The position numbers were made by a program, and so were the translations under genes. Shown here in pieces: positions 17,601 to 26,485 of a stretch of DNA of 64,000 nt (positions within the stretch are counted from its first letter, which is position 1; the number at the start of each line of letters is the position of its first letter). The DNA comes from Persicitalea sp038235275. Lineage in GTDB: Bacteria; Bacteroidota; Bacteroidia; Cytophagales; Spirosomataceae. The notes under the pieces were generated by a model. That model searched no databases. It saw only the letters and a program-made list of their open reading frames with translations, and was not told the origin of the DNA. The stretch is taken from positions 62,001 through 126,000 of the forward strand of contig JBBSUC010000001.1 of assembly GCA_038235275.1 (NCBI GenBank), read 5' to 3'.

Positions 17601-19254
17601 CCACGAAGCCAATCAGCGACATAATGGATCGTTCCCGAATCGAGTCGATGGGTGGGTTGGTGACTTGCGCAAAAAGCTGCTTGAAGTAATTGGAGAGGTG
17701 CTGGCTTTGCTCCGATAGTACCGCCAGCGGTACGTCGGTACCCATCGAGCCGATAGCTTCTTTGCCCAATTGTGCCATCGGGGCCAGAATCATCCGCAAA
17801 TCCTCAGACGAAAAGCCGAAGGCCATTTGCCGTTTGGTGAGCGCAGCGTCGTCGTACTGACGGTACATCCTGATCGGCTGGTCGAGGTCGTCCACGTGCA
17901 GCTTGTATTCGTCGAGCCACGCCTGGTAGGGTTGACGGGCGCAGATTTCGGCTTTCAACTCCTCGTCGGGAATGATGCGGCCTTCTTCCATATCCACGAC
18001 AAACATCCGGCCCGGCTGCAAACGGCCTTTTTTCACAACCCTGGCCTGATCTACTTCCAGCACCCCGGCTTCGGAGGCCATAATGACCGTGTCGTCGTCC
18101 AGTACCCAATAACGCGAAGGCCGTAGCCCGTTGCGGTCGAGTGTGGCACCCACGATTTTGCCGTCGGTAAACGATATGGAAGCCGGGCCGTCCCAGGGTT
18201 CCATGATGGCGGCGTGGTATTCGTAAAATGCCTTGCGGACCGGGTCCATTTGCTCGTTGTCGGCCCAGGCTTCGGGGATGAGCATCATCATCACGTGCGG
18301 CAGCGAGCGCCCCGTGAGGTAGAGAAGTTCGATGGCGTTGTCAAGATTGGCCGAGTCCGACTGCTTGATGTCGCAGATCGGCAGAATCATCTCCATTTCT
18401 TCCTTCGTAAAATACTCCGATTCCAGCGATTTCTCCCCGGCGCGAATCCAGTTCACATTACCTTTCACGGTATTGATTTCGCCATTGTGGGCAATATAGC
18501 GAAACGGCTGCGCCAGTTTCCAGGAAGGAAAAGTATTGGTAGAAAAACGCGAATGTACCACCGCAAATGCCGACACTACCGACTCGTTGTGCAGGTCCGG
18601 GAAGTAGTATTTTAATTGATTGGTGGTAAGTTGCCCCTTATAAGAAATAGTGCGGCTGGAAAGGGACGAGAAGTAAAACTGATCCTTGGCCTTTTTTATG
18701 GAAACGACCAGTTTGTTAACCACCTGGCGGAGGATGAACAGCTTGCGCTCGAAGGCCAGGTCATCCCCGATCAAATCGGGCTGCTTCACGAACAATTGCT
18801 CCACGTGAGGCTCCACCGATAGGGAGCCTTCGCCCAGCGTGTCGTTGAGGGTAGGTACCTCGCGGTAGCAAATCAGAGTCATGCCCAACTTCTTGATTCT
18901 CCGGTTAATAATGTCCCGGCATTCTTCGCGCAGCTCCTTATCCTGCGGAAAGAAAATCATCCCGACGCCGTACTCGCCGCTATCGGGCAGTTGGTAGCCC
19001 ATATCCAGGCATTCCTCCACAAAAAACTCGTGGGGGATTTGGAGCAAAAGCCCGGCCCCGTCGCCCGTATTAGGATCGCAGCCGCAGGCTCCCCGGTGGT
19101 CCATACGTTCGAGCATATGGATGGCGTCGGCCACAATCTGGTGCGAGCGGCGTCCTTTCATGTGCGCCCGGAAGCCAATTCCACAGGCATCATGCTCAAA
19201 TTCAGAACGATACAGCCCAGGCTCATCTACTATTTCTTCGGAAATGTGGGTCAT
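14674..19254 (-). CDS. gltB: Glutamate synthase large subunit
   Basis: GltB makes two glutamates from 2-oxoglutarate and glutamine. The 1526-residue product has all four domains: an N-terminal class II amidotransferase with the nucleophile cysteine at residue 24 (HDACGIGF) after a short propeptide, the central domain, the FMN/3Fe-4S synthase domain with KPGEGGQLPGHKV, GYDGGTGASPLSS and CHLNTCPVGVATQ, and a C-terminal beta-helix domain with repeated G-rich strands. The glutaminase and synthase sites are intact. gltD follows on the same strand after 128 bases of repeat DNA. With GSII at 45.4 kb it completes the GS-GOGAT cycle. Confidence 0.97.
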   Translation of the reverse strand: MTHISEEIVDEPGLYRSEFEHDACGIGFRAHMKGRRSHQIVADAIHMLERMDHRGACGCDPNTGDGAGLLLQIPHEFFVEECLDMGYQLPDSGEYGVGMIFFPQDKELREECRDIINRRIKKLGMTLICYREVPTLNDTLGEGSLSVEPHVEQLFVKQPDLIGDDLAFERKLFILRQVVNKLVVSIKKAKDQFYFSSLSSRTISYKGQLTTNQLKYYFPDLHNESVVSAFAVVHSRFSTNTFPSWKLAQPFRYIAHNGEINTVKGNVNWIRAGEKSLESEYFTKEEMEMILPICDIKQSDSANLDNAIELLYLTGRSLPHVMMMLIPEAWADNEQMDPVRKAFYEYHAAIMEPWDGPASISFTDGKIVGATLDRNGLRPSRYWVLDDDTVIMASEAGVLEVDQARVVKKGRLQPGRMFVVDMEEGRIIPDEELKAEICARQPYQAWLDEYKLHVDDLDQPIRMYRQYDDAALTKRQMAFGFSSEDLRMILAPMAQLGKEAIGSMGTDVPLAVLSEQSQHLSNYFKQLFAQVTNPPIDSIRERSIMSLIGFVGANENILTETPEHCRQIELPHPVLTVPEFDKLRFVDKNHFQAKTINTYFFVEKGGGQGMARALERICQYAEDAIEDGFEIIILSDRAIDSDHAPVPSLLATAAVHHHLIRKGLRGAVGILVEAGDIWETHHFATLIGYGAAGICPYMAFESLAFMNRNKRIDGDFSDEVLFANYIKAVNKELLKIFSKMGISTLQSYQGAQIFECLGLNKDVIDQYFTGTISRIGGMALDDIAREVLVRHKVAYPDMPGLNPHLEVGGFYQWKQRGESHLFNPQTVHLLQQSTKTNDYNLFKKYSKLIDDQTQKAMTLRGLMQFKKGDPIPIEEVEPVESIFKRFATGAMSFGSISWEAHTTLAIAMNRIGGKSNSGEGGEDERRFEPLPDGDSMNSAIKQVASGRFGVTSYYLTNAQELQIKMAQGAKPGEGGQLPGHKVDDWIGRTRHSTPGVGLISPPPHHDIYSIEDLAQLIFDLKNANRQARISVKLVSEAGVGTIASGVAKAHADHILIAGYDGGTGASPLSSIRHAGLPWELGLAETHQTLVKNKLRGRVTIQADGQIRTGRDMAIAALLGAEEWGVATAALVAAGCIMMRKCHLNTCPVGVATQRQELRALFTGKPEHVVNMFYFMATEMREIMAQLGFRTVNDMIGQVQFLEKRPDLKHWKYKNLKFDAILYKEEGGLDVAQFKQEEQDHGIEHVLDRQLIKTAQPALERAEEVYAEFPIINLNRSLGTMLSNEISKLYGGGGLPNGTIHFKFRGTAGQSFGAFNTTGLRMELEGDANDYFGKGLCGAELIVYPDRDAKFAPEENIIIGNVAFYGATSGEAYIRGTAGERFCVRNSGAKVVVEGTGDHACEYMTGGVAIVIGETGRNFAAGMSGGVAYVWDKEGDFKEKVNYEMVSVSALGEEDEGILRQYIDKHFQYTTSNVAFQITQNWDEIIKQFVKVLPNDFKDALADRGITLAQQVADKSVVYGDVVVNVN

Positions 19255-19636
19255 CTAGTAAGGAGAGGATAGATATTGTAAAAATGGCAAAATGGCTGGA
19301 CAGGAACGATCAGAGCAAAATAATGTCGTAATGCCAACCAGTAAATTTTGCCGCAAACTCACGCAATATAACTATAAAAAATAATCGGCAGAAGCCCCGC
19401 AATCAAAATATTATAGTTGGAAGTAGTCAAACAGAACTAGATTAAATTAATTATTGATAAAATTCCAAATTACATAGTCAGTGAGAAGCAATTGCTCCTT
19501 CCAAGACCTGACAGTTGCTGATTTTGCCACCCAACTTATAATGAAATTTGCTCCGGTCTGTAGCCAAAATTGACAGGAAACTGGCGGTAAGGGCAGGGCT
19601 TCGTATCTTTGTGCTTTGAAATCAGGTTTTAGAAAG
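19255..19636 (+). other. Gene-free stretch between gltB and trhO
   Basis: About 380 bases separate the divergent gltB and trhO genes. The middle is AT-rich. I see the trhO -7 box near its right end but no convincing TAnnTTTG box for gltB on the minus strand. No frame or RNA gene is evident. Confidence 0.5.
19604..19611 (+). promoter_or_regulatory. Candidate -7 element of trhO
   Basis: TATCTTTG matches TAnnTTTG, 26 bases before ATG 19637. Transcription from it would begin near 19618, which argues against the TTG at 19616 as start. No TTG is well placed upstream. Confidence 0.5.
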
Positions 19637-20602
19637 ATGAAAGATTACCGCGTCATTCTGTATTACATCTATGTGGACATAGTCGATCCCGAGGCTTATC
19701 GGGACGAACATCACCTGTTCTGTCTGGAAAATGACTTGCTGGGACGTATCATCGTTGCGGCGGAGGGACTGAACGGAACAGTGTCCGGGCTAGTGGCCGA
19801 TTGCGAAGCGTATATGAACTACCTGCGCACTGATCCGCGCTTCGGAAAAGTGCAATTTAAGATTGAAGAACACGAGAGCCACGCCTTCAAGAAATTGCAC
19901 GTCCGGGTAAAGGATGAAATCGTCAATTCCGACCTGCCCGTGAATCCCAACGTCCGTACGGGCAAGCATTTGGAACCCGCCGAGTTCAAACAAATGCTGG
20001 ATGATCCTAAGGTCGTTTTGGTAGATATGCGCTCCAATTATGAGCATAGCGTAGGACACTTCAAGGGGGCCATTACCTTCGACATGGAGAACCTGCGGGA
20101 ATTACCGGAGCACATTACAGAAATTGAACATTTAAGGGATAAGAAAATCATTACCTATTGCACGGGCGGCATAAAGTGCGAGAAGGCGAGCGCCTATCTT
20201 TTGAAACAGGGCTTCGAGAATGTGTACCAACTGCACGGCGGCATTATCCGCTACGGACTGGAAGAGGATGGTGAAAATTTCGACGGCAAATGCTACGTTT
20301 TCGACAACCGTGTCGCCGTGGAAGTCAACCGGGTGAACCCCGAAGTCATTTCAACTTGCCACGTCTGCGGAAAGGCCTGTGACCGCATGGTCAACTGCGC
20401 CAATCCTGAGTGCAACCTGCACGTACCGATTTGCCCGAATTGCGGCGAAGCATTAGAAGGTGCCTGCTCGTCCGCCTGTCAGCAACACCCGGCCAAGCGC
20501 CCGTACGATGGCACAGGAAACTACGCCACTAAAAGCAACCATTACAATCCGAAACAAGGTTTCAGGAGTATTAAAAAACAGCACCAAATCACCCACGAAT
20601 GA
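19637..20602 (+). CDS. trhO: tRNA uridine(34) hydroxylase (rhodanese-related TrhO/YceA)
   Basis: TrhO uses oxygen to hydroxylate wobble uridine 34 in some tRNAs. The 321-residue protein has an N-terminal ferredoxin-like UPF0176 domain (IIVAAEGLNGTVSG near 38-51), a rhodanese domain with active cysteine C175 in TYCTGGIKCEKAS, and a C-terminal zinc-ribbon-like cysteine set (STCHVCGKACDRMVNC, CPNCGEALEGACSSAC). ATG 19637 is favoured over TTG 19616 because the -7 box ends at 19611. The stop overlaps surE as ATGA, so the two are translationally coupled. Confidence 0.93.
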   Translation: MKDYRVILYYIYVDIVDPEAYRDEHHLFCLENDLLGRIIVAAEGLNGTVSGLVADCEAYMNYLRTDPRFGKVQFKIEEHESHAFKKLHVRVKDEIVNSDLPVNPNVRTGKHLEPAEFKQMLDDPKVVLVDMRSNYEHSVGHFKGAITFDMENLRELPEHITEIEHLRDKKIITYCTGGIKCEKASAYLLKQGFENVYQLHGGIIRYGLEEDGENFDGKCYVFDNRVAVEVNRVNPEVISTCHVCGKACDRMVNCANPECNLHVPICPNCGEALEGACSSACQQHPAKRPYDGTGNYATKSNHYNPKQGFRSIKKQHQITHE

Positions 20603-21420
20603 ATAGTGACCAAACACCTCCCAATGGAATCAAAAAGCCACTGATTTTAGTAACAAACGACGACGGGATTACCTCGCTGGGCATCCGAACACTGGTAGAA
20701 TCAATGCAGACTTTGGGAGAAGTTGTGGTGGTAGCTCCCAATAGTCCACAGTCGGGAATGGGCCACGCGATCACCATTGGGGAACCACTAAGGCTATATT
20801 CCACCGAATTATTCGATGGAGTGGATGAGTACGAATGTTCGGGTACTCCCGCCGACTGCGTAAAATTAGCCAAACATTACGTGTTGAAAGATCGGACCCC
20901 CGATTTGGTGGTGAGTGGCATCAATCACGGCAGCAATAGCTCCATTAGCGTGCTGTATTCCGGCACGATGTCAGCGGCGATCGAGGCAGCCATCGAGGGC
21001 ATTCCGGCTATTGGATTTTCGCTTTGTGATTATCGGGAGAAAGCTACGTTCGATCACGTGAAAGAGTTCGTTTTATCCATTACCAAAACGGCACTGGCGA
21101 ACGGCATCCCTAAAGGCGTGGCCCTTAATGTCAACTTTCCGGCGGAGTCTGAGCAGCCGATTCAGGGCGTAAAAGTATGCCGACAGGCCGACGCTAAATG
21201 GCAGGAGAAATTCGATTATCGCAAAGACCCCTACGGTCGCGGCTACCTCTGGATGGCGGGAGATTTTGTCAATTTCGACCACGACAAAGAGGACACGGAC
21301 GAATGGGCATTGTCCCAAAATTACGTCTCAGTGGTTCCTTGCCAGTATGACCTTACCGCCTACCATGCTTTGCAGAAAATGGAAGATTGGTCGTTCAATG
21401 AAACCATTATTTTAAAATAG
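20599..21420 (+). CDS. surE: 5'/3'-nucleotidase SurE
   Basis: SurE removes phosphate from nucleoside 5'- or 3'-monophosphates and short polyphosphate. The N-terminal LVTNDDGITSLGI puts the metal-binding N20-D21-D22 in place, and APNSPQSGMGHAIT, CSGTPADCVKLA and VSGINHGSNSSISVLYSGT are the remaining family signatures. A 12-residue extension precedes the core. At 273 residues it is near the normal size (about 250-265). It starts inside the trhO stop codon (ATGA). Confidence 0.96.
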   Translation: MNSDQTPPNGIKKPLILVTNDDGITSLGIRTLVESMQTLGEVVVVAPNSPQSGMGHAITIGEPLRLYSTELFDGVDEYECSGTPADCVKLAKHYVLKDRTPDLVVSGINHGSNSSISVLYSGTMSAAIEAAIEGIPAIGFSLCDYREKATFDHVKEFVLSITKTALANGIPKGVALNVNFPAESEQPIQGVKVCRQADAKWQEKFDYRKDPYGRGYLWMAGDFVNFDHDKEDTDEWALSQNYVSVVPCQYDLTAYHALQKMEDWSFNETIILK

Positions 21421-21569
21421 AGAGATCATTCTACGTTTGTCGCTCTGATCTAACCCAACATAAATATTCTAACCTAAATGAGAGATGAATGGTATTGGCG
21501 GCTGACGGAAAATAATCGTCAACCCGCGCCTGCGTACCGGTCCACTCTCCATTGTCAACCTTAAGAAAT

Positions 21570-23126
21570 ATGGCATTAATTGGAAGTTTGTTGAAAAGGG
21601 GAATTCGTGTGGGCAGTCTGGTAACATCCCGGCGCAAGATCAACCCTTTTAAACAACAAAAAAGAACACTCTCCAAGTTATTATCCAAAGCCCGTTATAC
21701 GGAGTTTGGAGAAAAATATAAGTTTGAAGAAATTCTCAGTAGTTCACTGTTCGACGATTCGGCCGAGTTCTACGGAAAGTACAAAAGCAGCGTTCCGGTT
21801 TACGACTACAACAGGATATATAAAGAATGGTGGCACCGCCTGCTGGACGGAGACAAGAATGTGACCTGGCCCGGTCAGGTCAAGTACTTTGCCTTGAGTT
21901 CAGGCACGTCCGAGGCCTCTACCAAACATATCCCCGTGACGACTGCCATGTCTCGGTCGATGCAGCGGGCGAGCATCCGGCAGATCCTCAGCCTGGGCCG
22001 CTATAAAAACCTGCCCGACAAACTTTACGAAAAAGGCTTTCTTATGTTGGGCGGCAGTACAGATTTAAGCCGTAAAGACAACCACTACGAAGGAGACCTG
22101 AGCGGCATCAACGCCAGCCAAATCCCATTTTGGTTCAAACCTTACTACAAACCTGGCGGTAAAATTGCAGCGGAGAAAGACTGGGAACTAAAACTGGAAG
22201 AAATCACGCTGCAAGCCAAGGACTGGGACATTGGCTTCATCGTGGGCGTTCCGGCCTGGATTCAGTTATTAATGGAAAGGATAATTGAACACTACAAGCT
22301 GAATAACATCCACGAAATCTGGCCCAACTTGCTGGTTTTTGGCCACGGCGGCGTGGCTTTTGAACCTTACAAAAAAGGGTTCGAGCGGCTTTTGGGGAAA
22401 CCTTTGATTTACATTGACACCTACCTCGCTTCGGAAGGTTTCCTGGCCTATCAACCCCGGCCCAGCTCTTCCGGGATGCAATTGGTGATGGACAATGGCA
22501 TTTTCTTCGAGTTTGTACCTTTCAACGACGACAATTTCAACACCGAAGGCGATATAAAAGAAAACCCCGAAACGTTGATGGTTCATGAAGTGGAGGAAGG
22601 CAAAGAATACGCCCTGCTCATTTCGACTTGCGCGGGGGCATGGCGCTACCTGATCGGCGACACGGTCAAATTTGTCGATAAGGCCAACGCCGAAATCGTC
22701 ATCACGGGTCGCACCAAGCACTATCTTAGCTTGTGCGGAGAGCACTTATCGGTGGACAACATGAACAAAGCCGTCGACCTGATTTCTTGTGAACTGGGAG
22801 TCACCGTCAAGGAATTCACGGTAGCAGGCGTGTCGCACGGGTCGCTCTTCGCCCACCATTGGTACATTGGTAGCGACCAAAAAGCGGATTTGTCAGAAAT
22901 CAAAAGACTCATCGACGCCAAACTCAGCGAGGTAAACGACGATTACGCGGTCGAGCGCAGGCACGCCCTAAAAGACATTTTTGTGACCCTACTGCCCAAC
23001 GAAGCGTTTTATGGCTGGATGGAAACCAAAGGCAAAATGGGCGGACAACACAAATTCCCCCGTGTGTTGAAGAAAAACCTAATTGGGGATTGGGAGACGT
23101 TTTTGAAGTTGAATGGCTACGTTTAA
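21570..23126 (+). CDS. GH3 auxin-responsive-promoter family protein
   Basis: The 518-residue protein belongs to the GH3 branch of the acyl-adenylate/firefly luciferase superfamily. Plant GH3 enzymes join amino acids to hormones; bacterial roles are mostly unknown. Motifs include FALSSGTSEASTKHIPVT (ATP-binding loop near 110-128), IDTYLASEGFLAYQ (near 290), YALLISTCAGAWRYLIGDTVKF and ITGRTKHYLSLCGEHLS. A TTG six codons upstream (21552) is possible, but ATG 21570 gives the usual MALIGSLLKRG start. It is a single gene after surE. A plant origin is not implied: such proteins are common in Bacteroidota. Confidence 0.88.
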   Translation: MALIGSLLKRGIRVGSLVTSRRKINPFKQQKRTLSKLLSKARYTEFGEKYKFEEILSSSLFDDSAEFYGKYKSSVPVYDYNRIYKEWWHRLLDGDKNVTWPGQVKYFALSSGTSEASTKHIPVTTAMSRSMQRASIRQILSLGRYKNLPDKLYEKGFLMLGGSTDLSRKDNHYEGDLSGINASQIPFWFKPYYKPGGKIAAEKDWELKLEEITLQAKDWDIGFIVGVPAWIQLLMERIIEHYKLNNIHEIWPNLLVFGHGGVAFEPYKKGFERLLGKPLIYIDTYLASEGFLAYQPRPSSSGMQLVMDNGIFFEFVPFNDDNFNTEGDIKENPETLMVHEVEEGKEYALLISTCAGAWRYLIGDTVKFVDKANAEIVITGRTKHYLSLCGEHLSVDNMNKAVDLISCELGVTVKEFTVAGVSHGSLFAHHWYIGSDQKADLSEIKRLIDAKLSEVNDDYAVERRHALKDIFVTLLPNEAFYGWMETKGKMGGQHKFPRVLKKNLIGDWETFLKLNGYV

Positions 23127-23184
23127 AGTTCAGCGAGAAGCTAGTTTCTCAAACTACCTACTCAAAATTTTAAACTCATAAACT

Positions 23185-23802
23185 TTAAACTCCAAAAAAC
23201 ACCGAGTAAGCTATCTGGCAGGCAATTCCAACGAATACCACGCCCGTCACTTGATTGAAAATCTTCACCGTCCTGGGGGTGAAGATTTTTTTTAGGCGGT
23301 GGGCTGATAGGGCGATGCCAGACTCGGTCAGGAAGATAGCCAGCAGACTCATCGCAAAGAATAACCCTAATTGGTTGAGGTCGTAATGCAGCGTGGAGCG
23401 GACGTAGGTAGCGATGGTTACCCAACTGATGAAGTTCACCGGATTGAGCCCGTTCAAAAGAAAACCCGTGGAGAAATAGAAAATGAAGTTGCCGAATTTG
23501 GACTTGGGGTAAGCGATTTGGGGTTGATTTCTGAATAAATTATTGAGTCCCAAAATCAGCAGGAATACGATTCCTGCCCCGGCCATCCATTTTTCAAAAC
23601 CTTCGATATGAGGGAGCAGGGCCGTGCCAAAAATGGCAAAAAATACGAAAATGGCATCGCAGACCACCACCCCAAAAGCGATTTTCATACCGCTGCGGTA
23701 GCCATTGTCCACGCTGTTCTGGACTAAAGAAAAAAAGACAGTCCCGAAAGTAAGGCAAAGTAAAATTCCCGTGACCAACCCATAAAAACCTGCTGCGAGC
23801 AT
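23185..23802 (-). CDS. LysE family translocator
   Basis: This 205-residue inner-membrane protein has six predicted membrane segments and the LysE/RhtB organisation: an N-terminal helix GFYGLVTGILLCLTFGTVFF with the conserved small-residue/proline-like turn, then GYRSGMKIAFGVVVCDAIFVF and NPVNFISWVTIATYV. Family members export amino acids such as lysine, threonine or homoserine. The substrate cannot be inferred. It starts one base after the stop of the Nudix gene, so the two are probably co-transcribed. Confidence 0.82.
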   Translation of the reverse strand: MLAAGFYGLVTGILLCLTFGTVFFSLVQNSVDNGYRSGMKIAFGVVVCDAIFVFFAIFGTALLPHIEGFEKWMAGAGIVFLLILGLNNLFRNQPQIAYPKSKFGNFIFYFSTGFLLNGLNPVNFISWVTIATYVRSTLHYDLNQLGLFFAMSLLAIFLTESGIALSAHRLKKIFTPRTVKIFNQVTGVVFVGIACQIAYSVFFGV

Positions 23803-23803
23803 A

Positions 23804-24349
23804 TCAGATCCCTTTGATTCGGGCCACCATCAGAATGCCGCAGACCGACAGGGAATCGGTAATTTCCGAGCGCATGACCATATCCACGGCCTCGACCAGC
23901 GTTACCTTTTTTACCGTTATGTCTTCTGTGTCTTCCAGTTCTGTCTCGTGCTGGCTGAGTCCTTCGGCGGTGTAGAGATATCCTTCCTCGTCTGTGGCCG
24001 AGTTTGAAGTATGGATGCGGGCGATTTTTATCCACTTTTCGGCCTTCAAACCCGTTTCTTCTTTTAATTCCCGCTTGGCGGCTTCCAGCGGTTCCTCCCC
24101 TAACGGTCCGCCGCCTTCGGGAATTTCCCAGGAATACTCGTCCAAGGTATAGCGGTACTGGCCGACCAGATATATATTACCTTCATCGTCCAGGGGGATA
24201 ACGCCGATGGCTTTGTTTCGGAAACTCACCAAACCGTAGATACCCGGTTTCCCGGCCGGATTGATAACATCCCGGTGGTGCAGTTTTAGCCAGGGATTCT
24301 CGTACACCACCTCGTCGGACAGCGTTTTCCAGTTGTTATGGGGGTTCAT
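23804..24349 (-). CDS. Nudix hydrolase (ADP-ribose pyrophosphatase-like)
   Basis: The 181-residue protein has a complete Nudix box at residues 79-101 (G79, E85, R93-E94, E97-E98, G100), GPLGEEPLEAAKRELKEETGL. The preceding VGQYRYTLDEYSWEIPEGGG is typical of the ADP-ribose pyrophosphatase group, which splits ADP-ribose into AMP and ribose 5-phosphate. Length is normal for that group. It is divergent from the CDF exporter and closely followed by the LysE-type gene. Confidence 0.9.
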   Translation of the reverse strand: MNPHNNWKTLSDEVVYENPWLKLHHRDVINPAGKPGIYGLVSFRNKAIGVIPLDDEGNIYLVGQYRYTLDEYSWEIPEGGGPLGEEPLEAAKRELKEETGLKAEKWIKIARIHTSNSATDEEGYLYTAEGLSQHETELEDTEDITVKKVTLVEAVDMVMRSEITDSLSVCGILMVARIKGI

Positions 24350-24366
24350 AGGAGTTTTATTCTTGA

Positions 24367-24374
24367 TACCTTTG
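24367..24374 (+). promoter_or_regulatory. Candidate -7 element of CDF transporter gene
   Basis: TACCTTTG matches TAnnTTTG. Transcription would start near 24381, making the TTG at 24382 an unlikely start and favouring ATG 24400. Confidence 0.5.
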
Positions 24375-24399
24375 CGGCAGGTTGAATTCGGATATAAGA

Positions 24400-25413
24400 A
24401 TGCAAATAAACCAAAATAAGCGCAAGATTCGCCTGATTCTGCTCTCTTTCGTGATGAGCATTGTCCTGTCGGGCGTGAAATTCCTGGCTTATTACCTAAC
24501 CGATTCCAATGCCATCCTGAGTGATGCGCTGGAATCGATTATCAATGTATTTGCCAGTGGCTTTGCCTTTTACAGCATCCGGCTTGCTGCCTTGCCCAAA
24601 GACACCAATCATCCCTACGGCCACGGTAAAATCGAATTTTTTTCCGCCGGATTCGAAGGCGCGCTCATTGTCATTGCTTCCATCGTCATCTGTGTGGGTG
24701 CCGTACAGCGCCTAATGGCACCCGCGCCTTTGGGGAATCTCTCGCTGGGTTCGGGTTTGATTTTCATTACTATCCTAATTAACGGTGGCATCGGCTACCT
24801 GCTCGTGCGGGAAGGGCGAACGCTCAATTCGCTGGCGTTAACTGCCGACGGGCGGCACCTGTTGGCCGATAGTGTAAGCAGCATCCTCTTGCTAATCAGC
24901 GTCATGCTGGTACTCCTGACGGGGTTGGAATGGATCGATAGCGTGGCGTCGCTGCTATTTGGCGTATTAATTGCTTTTAATGGCTTTCAACTCGTGCGCA
25001 AATCAGTAGCTGGTTTGATGGACGAAAGCGACCGGAGTTTACTGGAAAATGTAGTCGAAGCCATCAGACAGCACAAAAAAGATTATTGGGTCGATGTCCA
25101 CAACCTACGGGTACAGCAGTATGGGGCCGATTTGCATATCGATAGCCACCTGACGCTTCCTTATTACTGGACCTTACAGCAATCGCACGACGCCGTGCGG
25201 GAGTTTGAGAATGTCCTGAAAGAAAATCATCCCGGTGAAACCGAAATTTTTGTCCACGCGGACCCCTGTCTGCCCGAATGCTGCTATTTTTGCCGTGTGG
25301 CCGATTGTCCGGTCAGAAGTCACGCGTTTCAGCAGGATATTGACTGGGATGTCGTTAATTTGGCCAAAAATCAGAAATTGTACACCGAGGCCAAGCTCAA
25401 CGAAGAGGGATAA
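24400..25413 (+). CDS. Cation diffusion facilitator (CDF) metal exporter
   Basis: CDF proteins export Zn, Fe, Co, Mn or related cations using proton antiport. The 337-residue protein has about six membrane helices, with metal-site residues in the second helix (SNAILSDALESI) and the fifth (GRHLLADSVSS, His and Asp), and a soluble C-terminal domain with HNLRVQQYGADLHIDSHL. A notable feature is a cysteine- and histidine-rich tail, CLPECCYFCRVADCPVRSH, near residues 285-303, which is not a standard part of the family and may act as an additional metal sensor site. A Tat-type isomerase gene follows after a terminator. Confidence 0.9.
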   Translation: MQINQNKRKIRLILLSFVMSIVLSGVKFLAYYLTDSNAILSDALESIINVFASGFAFYSIRLAALPKDTNHPYGHGKIEFFSAGFEGALIVIASIVICVGAVQRLMAPAPLGNLSLGSGLIFITILINGGIGYLLVREGRTLNSLALTADGRHLLADSVSSILLLISVMLVLLTGLEWIDSVASLLFGVLIAFNGFQLVRKSVAGLMDESDRSLLENVVEAIRQHKKDYWVDVHNLRVQQYGADLHIDSHLTLPYYWTLQQSHDAVREFENVLKENHPGETEIFVHADPCLPECCYFCRVADCPVRSHAFQQDIDWDVVNLAKNQKLYTEAKLNEEG

Positions 25414-25457
25414 CGTTCATCGTTCGGTATGAGCCGCCCTGTTCGTTCTTCGTTCTG

Positions 25458-25490
25458 AAAAAGTAGGTTTTCCTTCAAAAACTACTTTTT
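25458..25490 (+). terminator. Terminator after CDF gene
   Basis: AAAAAGTAG (25458-25466), GTTTT, loop CCTTC, AAAAA, CTACTTTTT (25482-25490): a hairpin with one mismatch that ends in five T's. Confidence 0.7.
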
Positions 25491-25526
25491 CCCTACTTAT
25501 TCAATCATTCATTCACAGTTGACCTC

Positions 25527-26480
25527 ATGTCCCAAAACAGAAGAAATTTCATCAAATCAATCGGAATCGCGTCGCTTTCGTACGGTACTTTGGCCTATAG
25601 TTTAGCGGCTTGCGCCACAGCGGGCAAGACCAGCAAGGACAACGACCTCTTCTTCGATATTTCCCTGGCTGAGTGGTCGCTGCACAAGGCGCTCTTTGCC
25701 AAGAAGATTACGAATCTTGATTTCCCCGGAATTGCCCGCAAGGAGTTCGACATCGGGATTGTAGAGTACGTCAATCAATTTTTTAAGGATAAAGCTGAGG
25801 ACAAAAAGTACCTGGACGAACTCTTGATGCGCTGTAAGGATAATGATATTAAAAACCACCTCATCATGATCGACGGCGAAGGCGGACTGGGTGAGCTGGA
25901 TGACGCCAAGCGCAACAAAGCCGTCGAAAATCACTATAAGTGGGTAGAGGCCGCTAAGTACTTGGGTTGCAAAACGATTCGGGTGAACGCACAGGGCACC
26001 GGAACTGCCGAAGAAGTGGCGGCGGCTTCCGTACAAGGCCTAAGCAAATTGGGCGAATTTGCTGCCAAATCGAAAATCAACGTCATCGTGGAAAACCACG
26101 GCGGCTACTCGTCCAACGGCCAATGGCTGTCGGGAGTCATGAAACAGGTGAACATGAAGAATGTAGGTACGCTGCCCGATTTTGGCAATTTTTGCATCGA
26201 GCGCAAGCCCGGTTCCTCCGATTGCCTGAAAGAATACGACCGCTACCAAGGCGTAGAAGAGCTGATGCCCTACGCAAAAGGCGCAAGTGCTAAAACCTAC
26301 GATTTCGACATTAGCGGTAATGTCGTTGGAACGGACTACCTCCGCATGATGAAAATCGTGAAGGACAGCGGCTTCCGGGGTATCGTGGGCATCGAATACG
26401 AAGGCAGCAAAACCGACGAGTACGAAGGCATCCGCAAATCGAAGAAAATTCTGGAAGTGGTCGGCAAACAATTGGCCTGA
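25527..26480 (+). CDS. Sugar phosphate isomerase/epimerase-like TIM-barrel lipoprotein
   Basis: The 317-residue protein starts with a twin-arginine motif (RRNFIKSIG) and a hydrophobic stretch ending in LAAC (cysteine 29), so it may be a Tat-exported lipoprotein. The mature part is an AP-endonuclease/xylose-isomerase-like TIM barrel, with IVENHGGYSSNGQWL, TLPDFGNFCIE, AKTYDFD and GFRGIVGIEYEG holding the metal ligands expected of sugar isomerases. No substrate can be assigned. It ends 5 bases before the end of the convergent SDR gene. Confidence 0.82.
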   Translation: MSQNRRNFIKSIGIASLSYGTLAYSLAACATAGKTSKDNDLFFDISLAEWSLHKALFAKKITNLDFPGIARKEFDIGIVEYVNQFFKDKAEDKKYLDELLMRCKDNDIKNHLIMIDGEGGLGELDDAKRNKAVENHYKWVEAAKYLGCKTIRVNAQGTGTAEEVAAASVQGLSKLGEFAAKSKINVIVENHGGYSSNGQWLSGVMKQVNMKNVGTLPDFGNFCIERKPGSSDCLKEYDRYQGVEELMPYAKGASAKTYDFDISGNVVGTDYLRMMKIVKDSGFRGIVGIEYEGSKTDEYEGIRKSKKILEVVGKQLA

Positions 26481-26485
26481 GCCAA

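Noticed and set aside
21570..23126. GH3 protein as sign of plant DNA contamination or transfer
   Set aside because: Bacterial GH3-like proteins are common in Bacteroidota and codon use matches neighbours.
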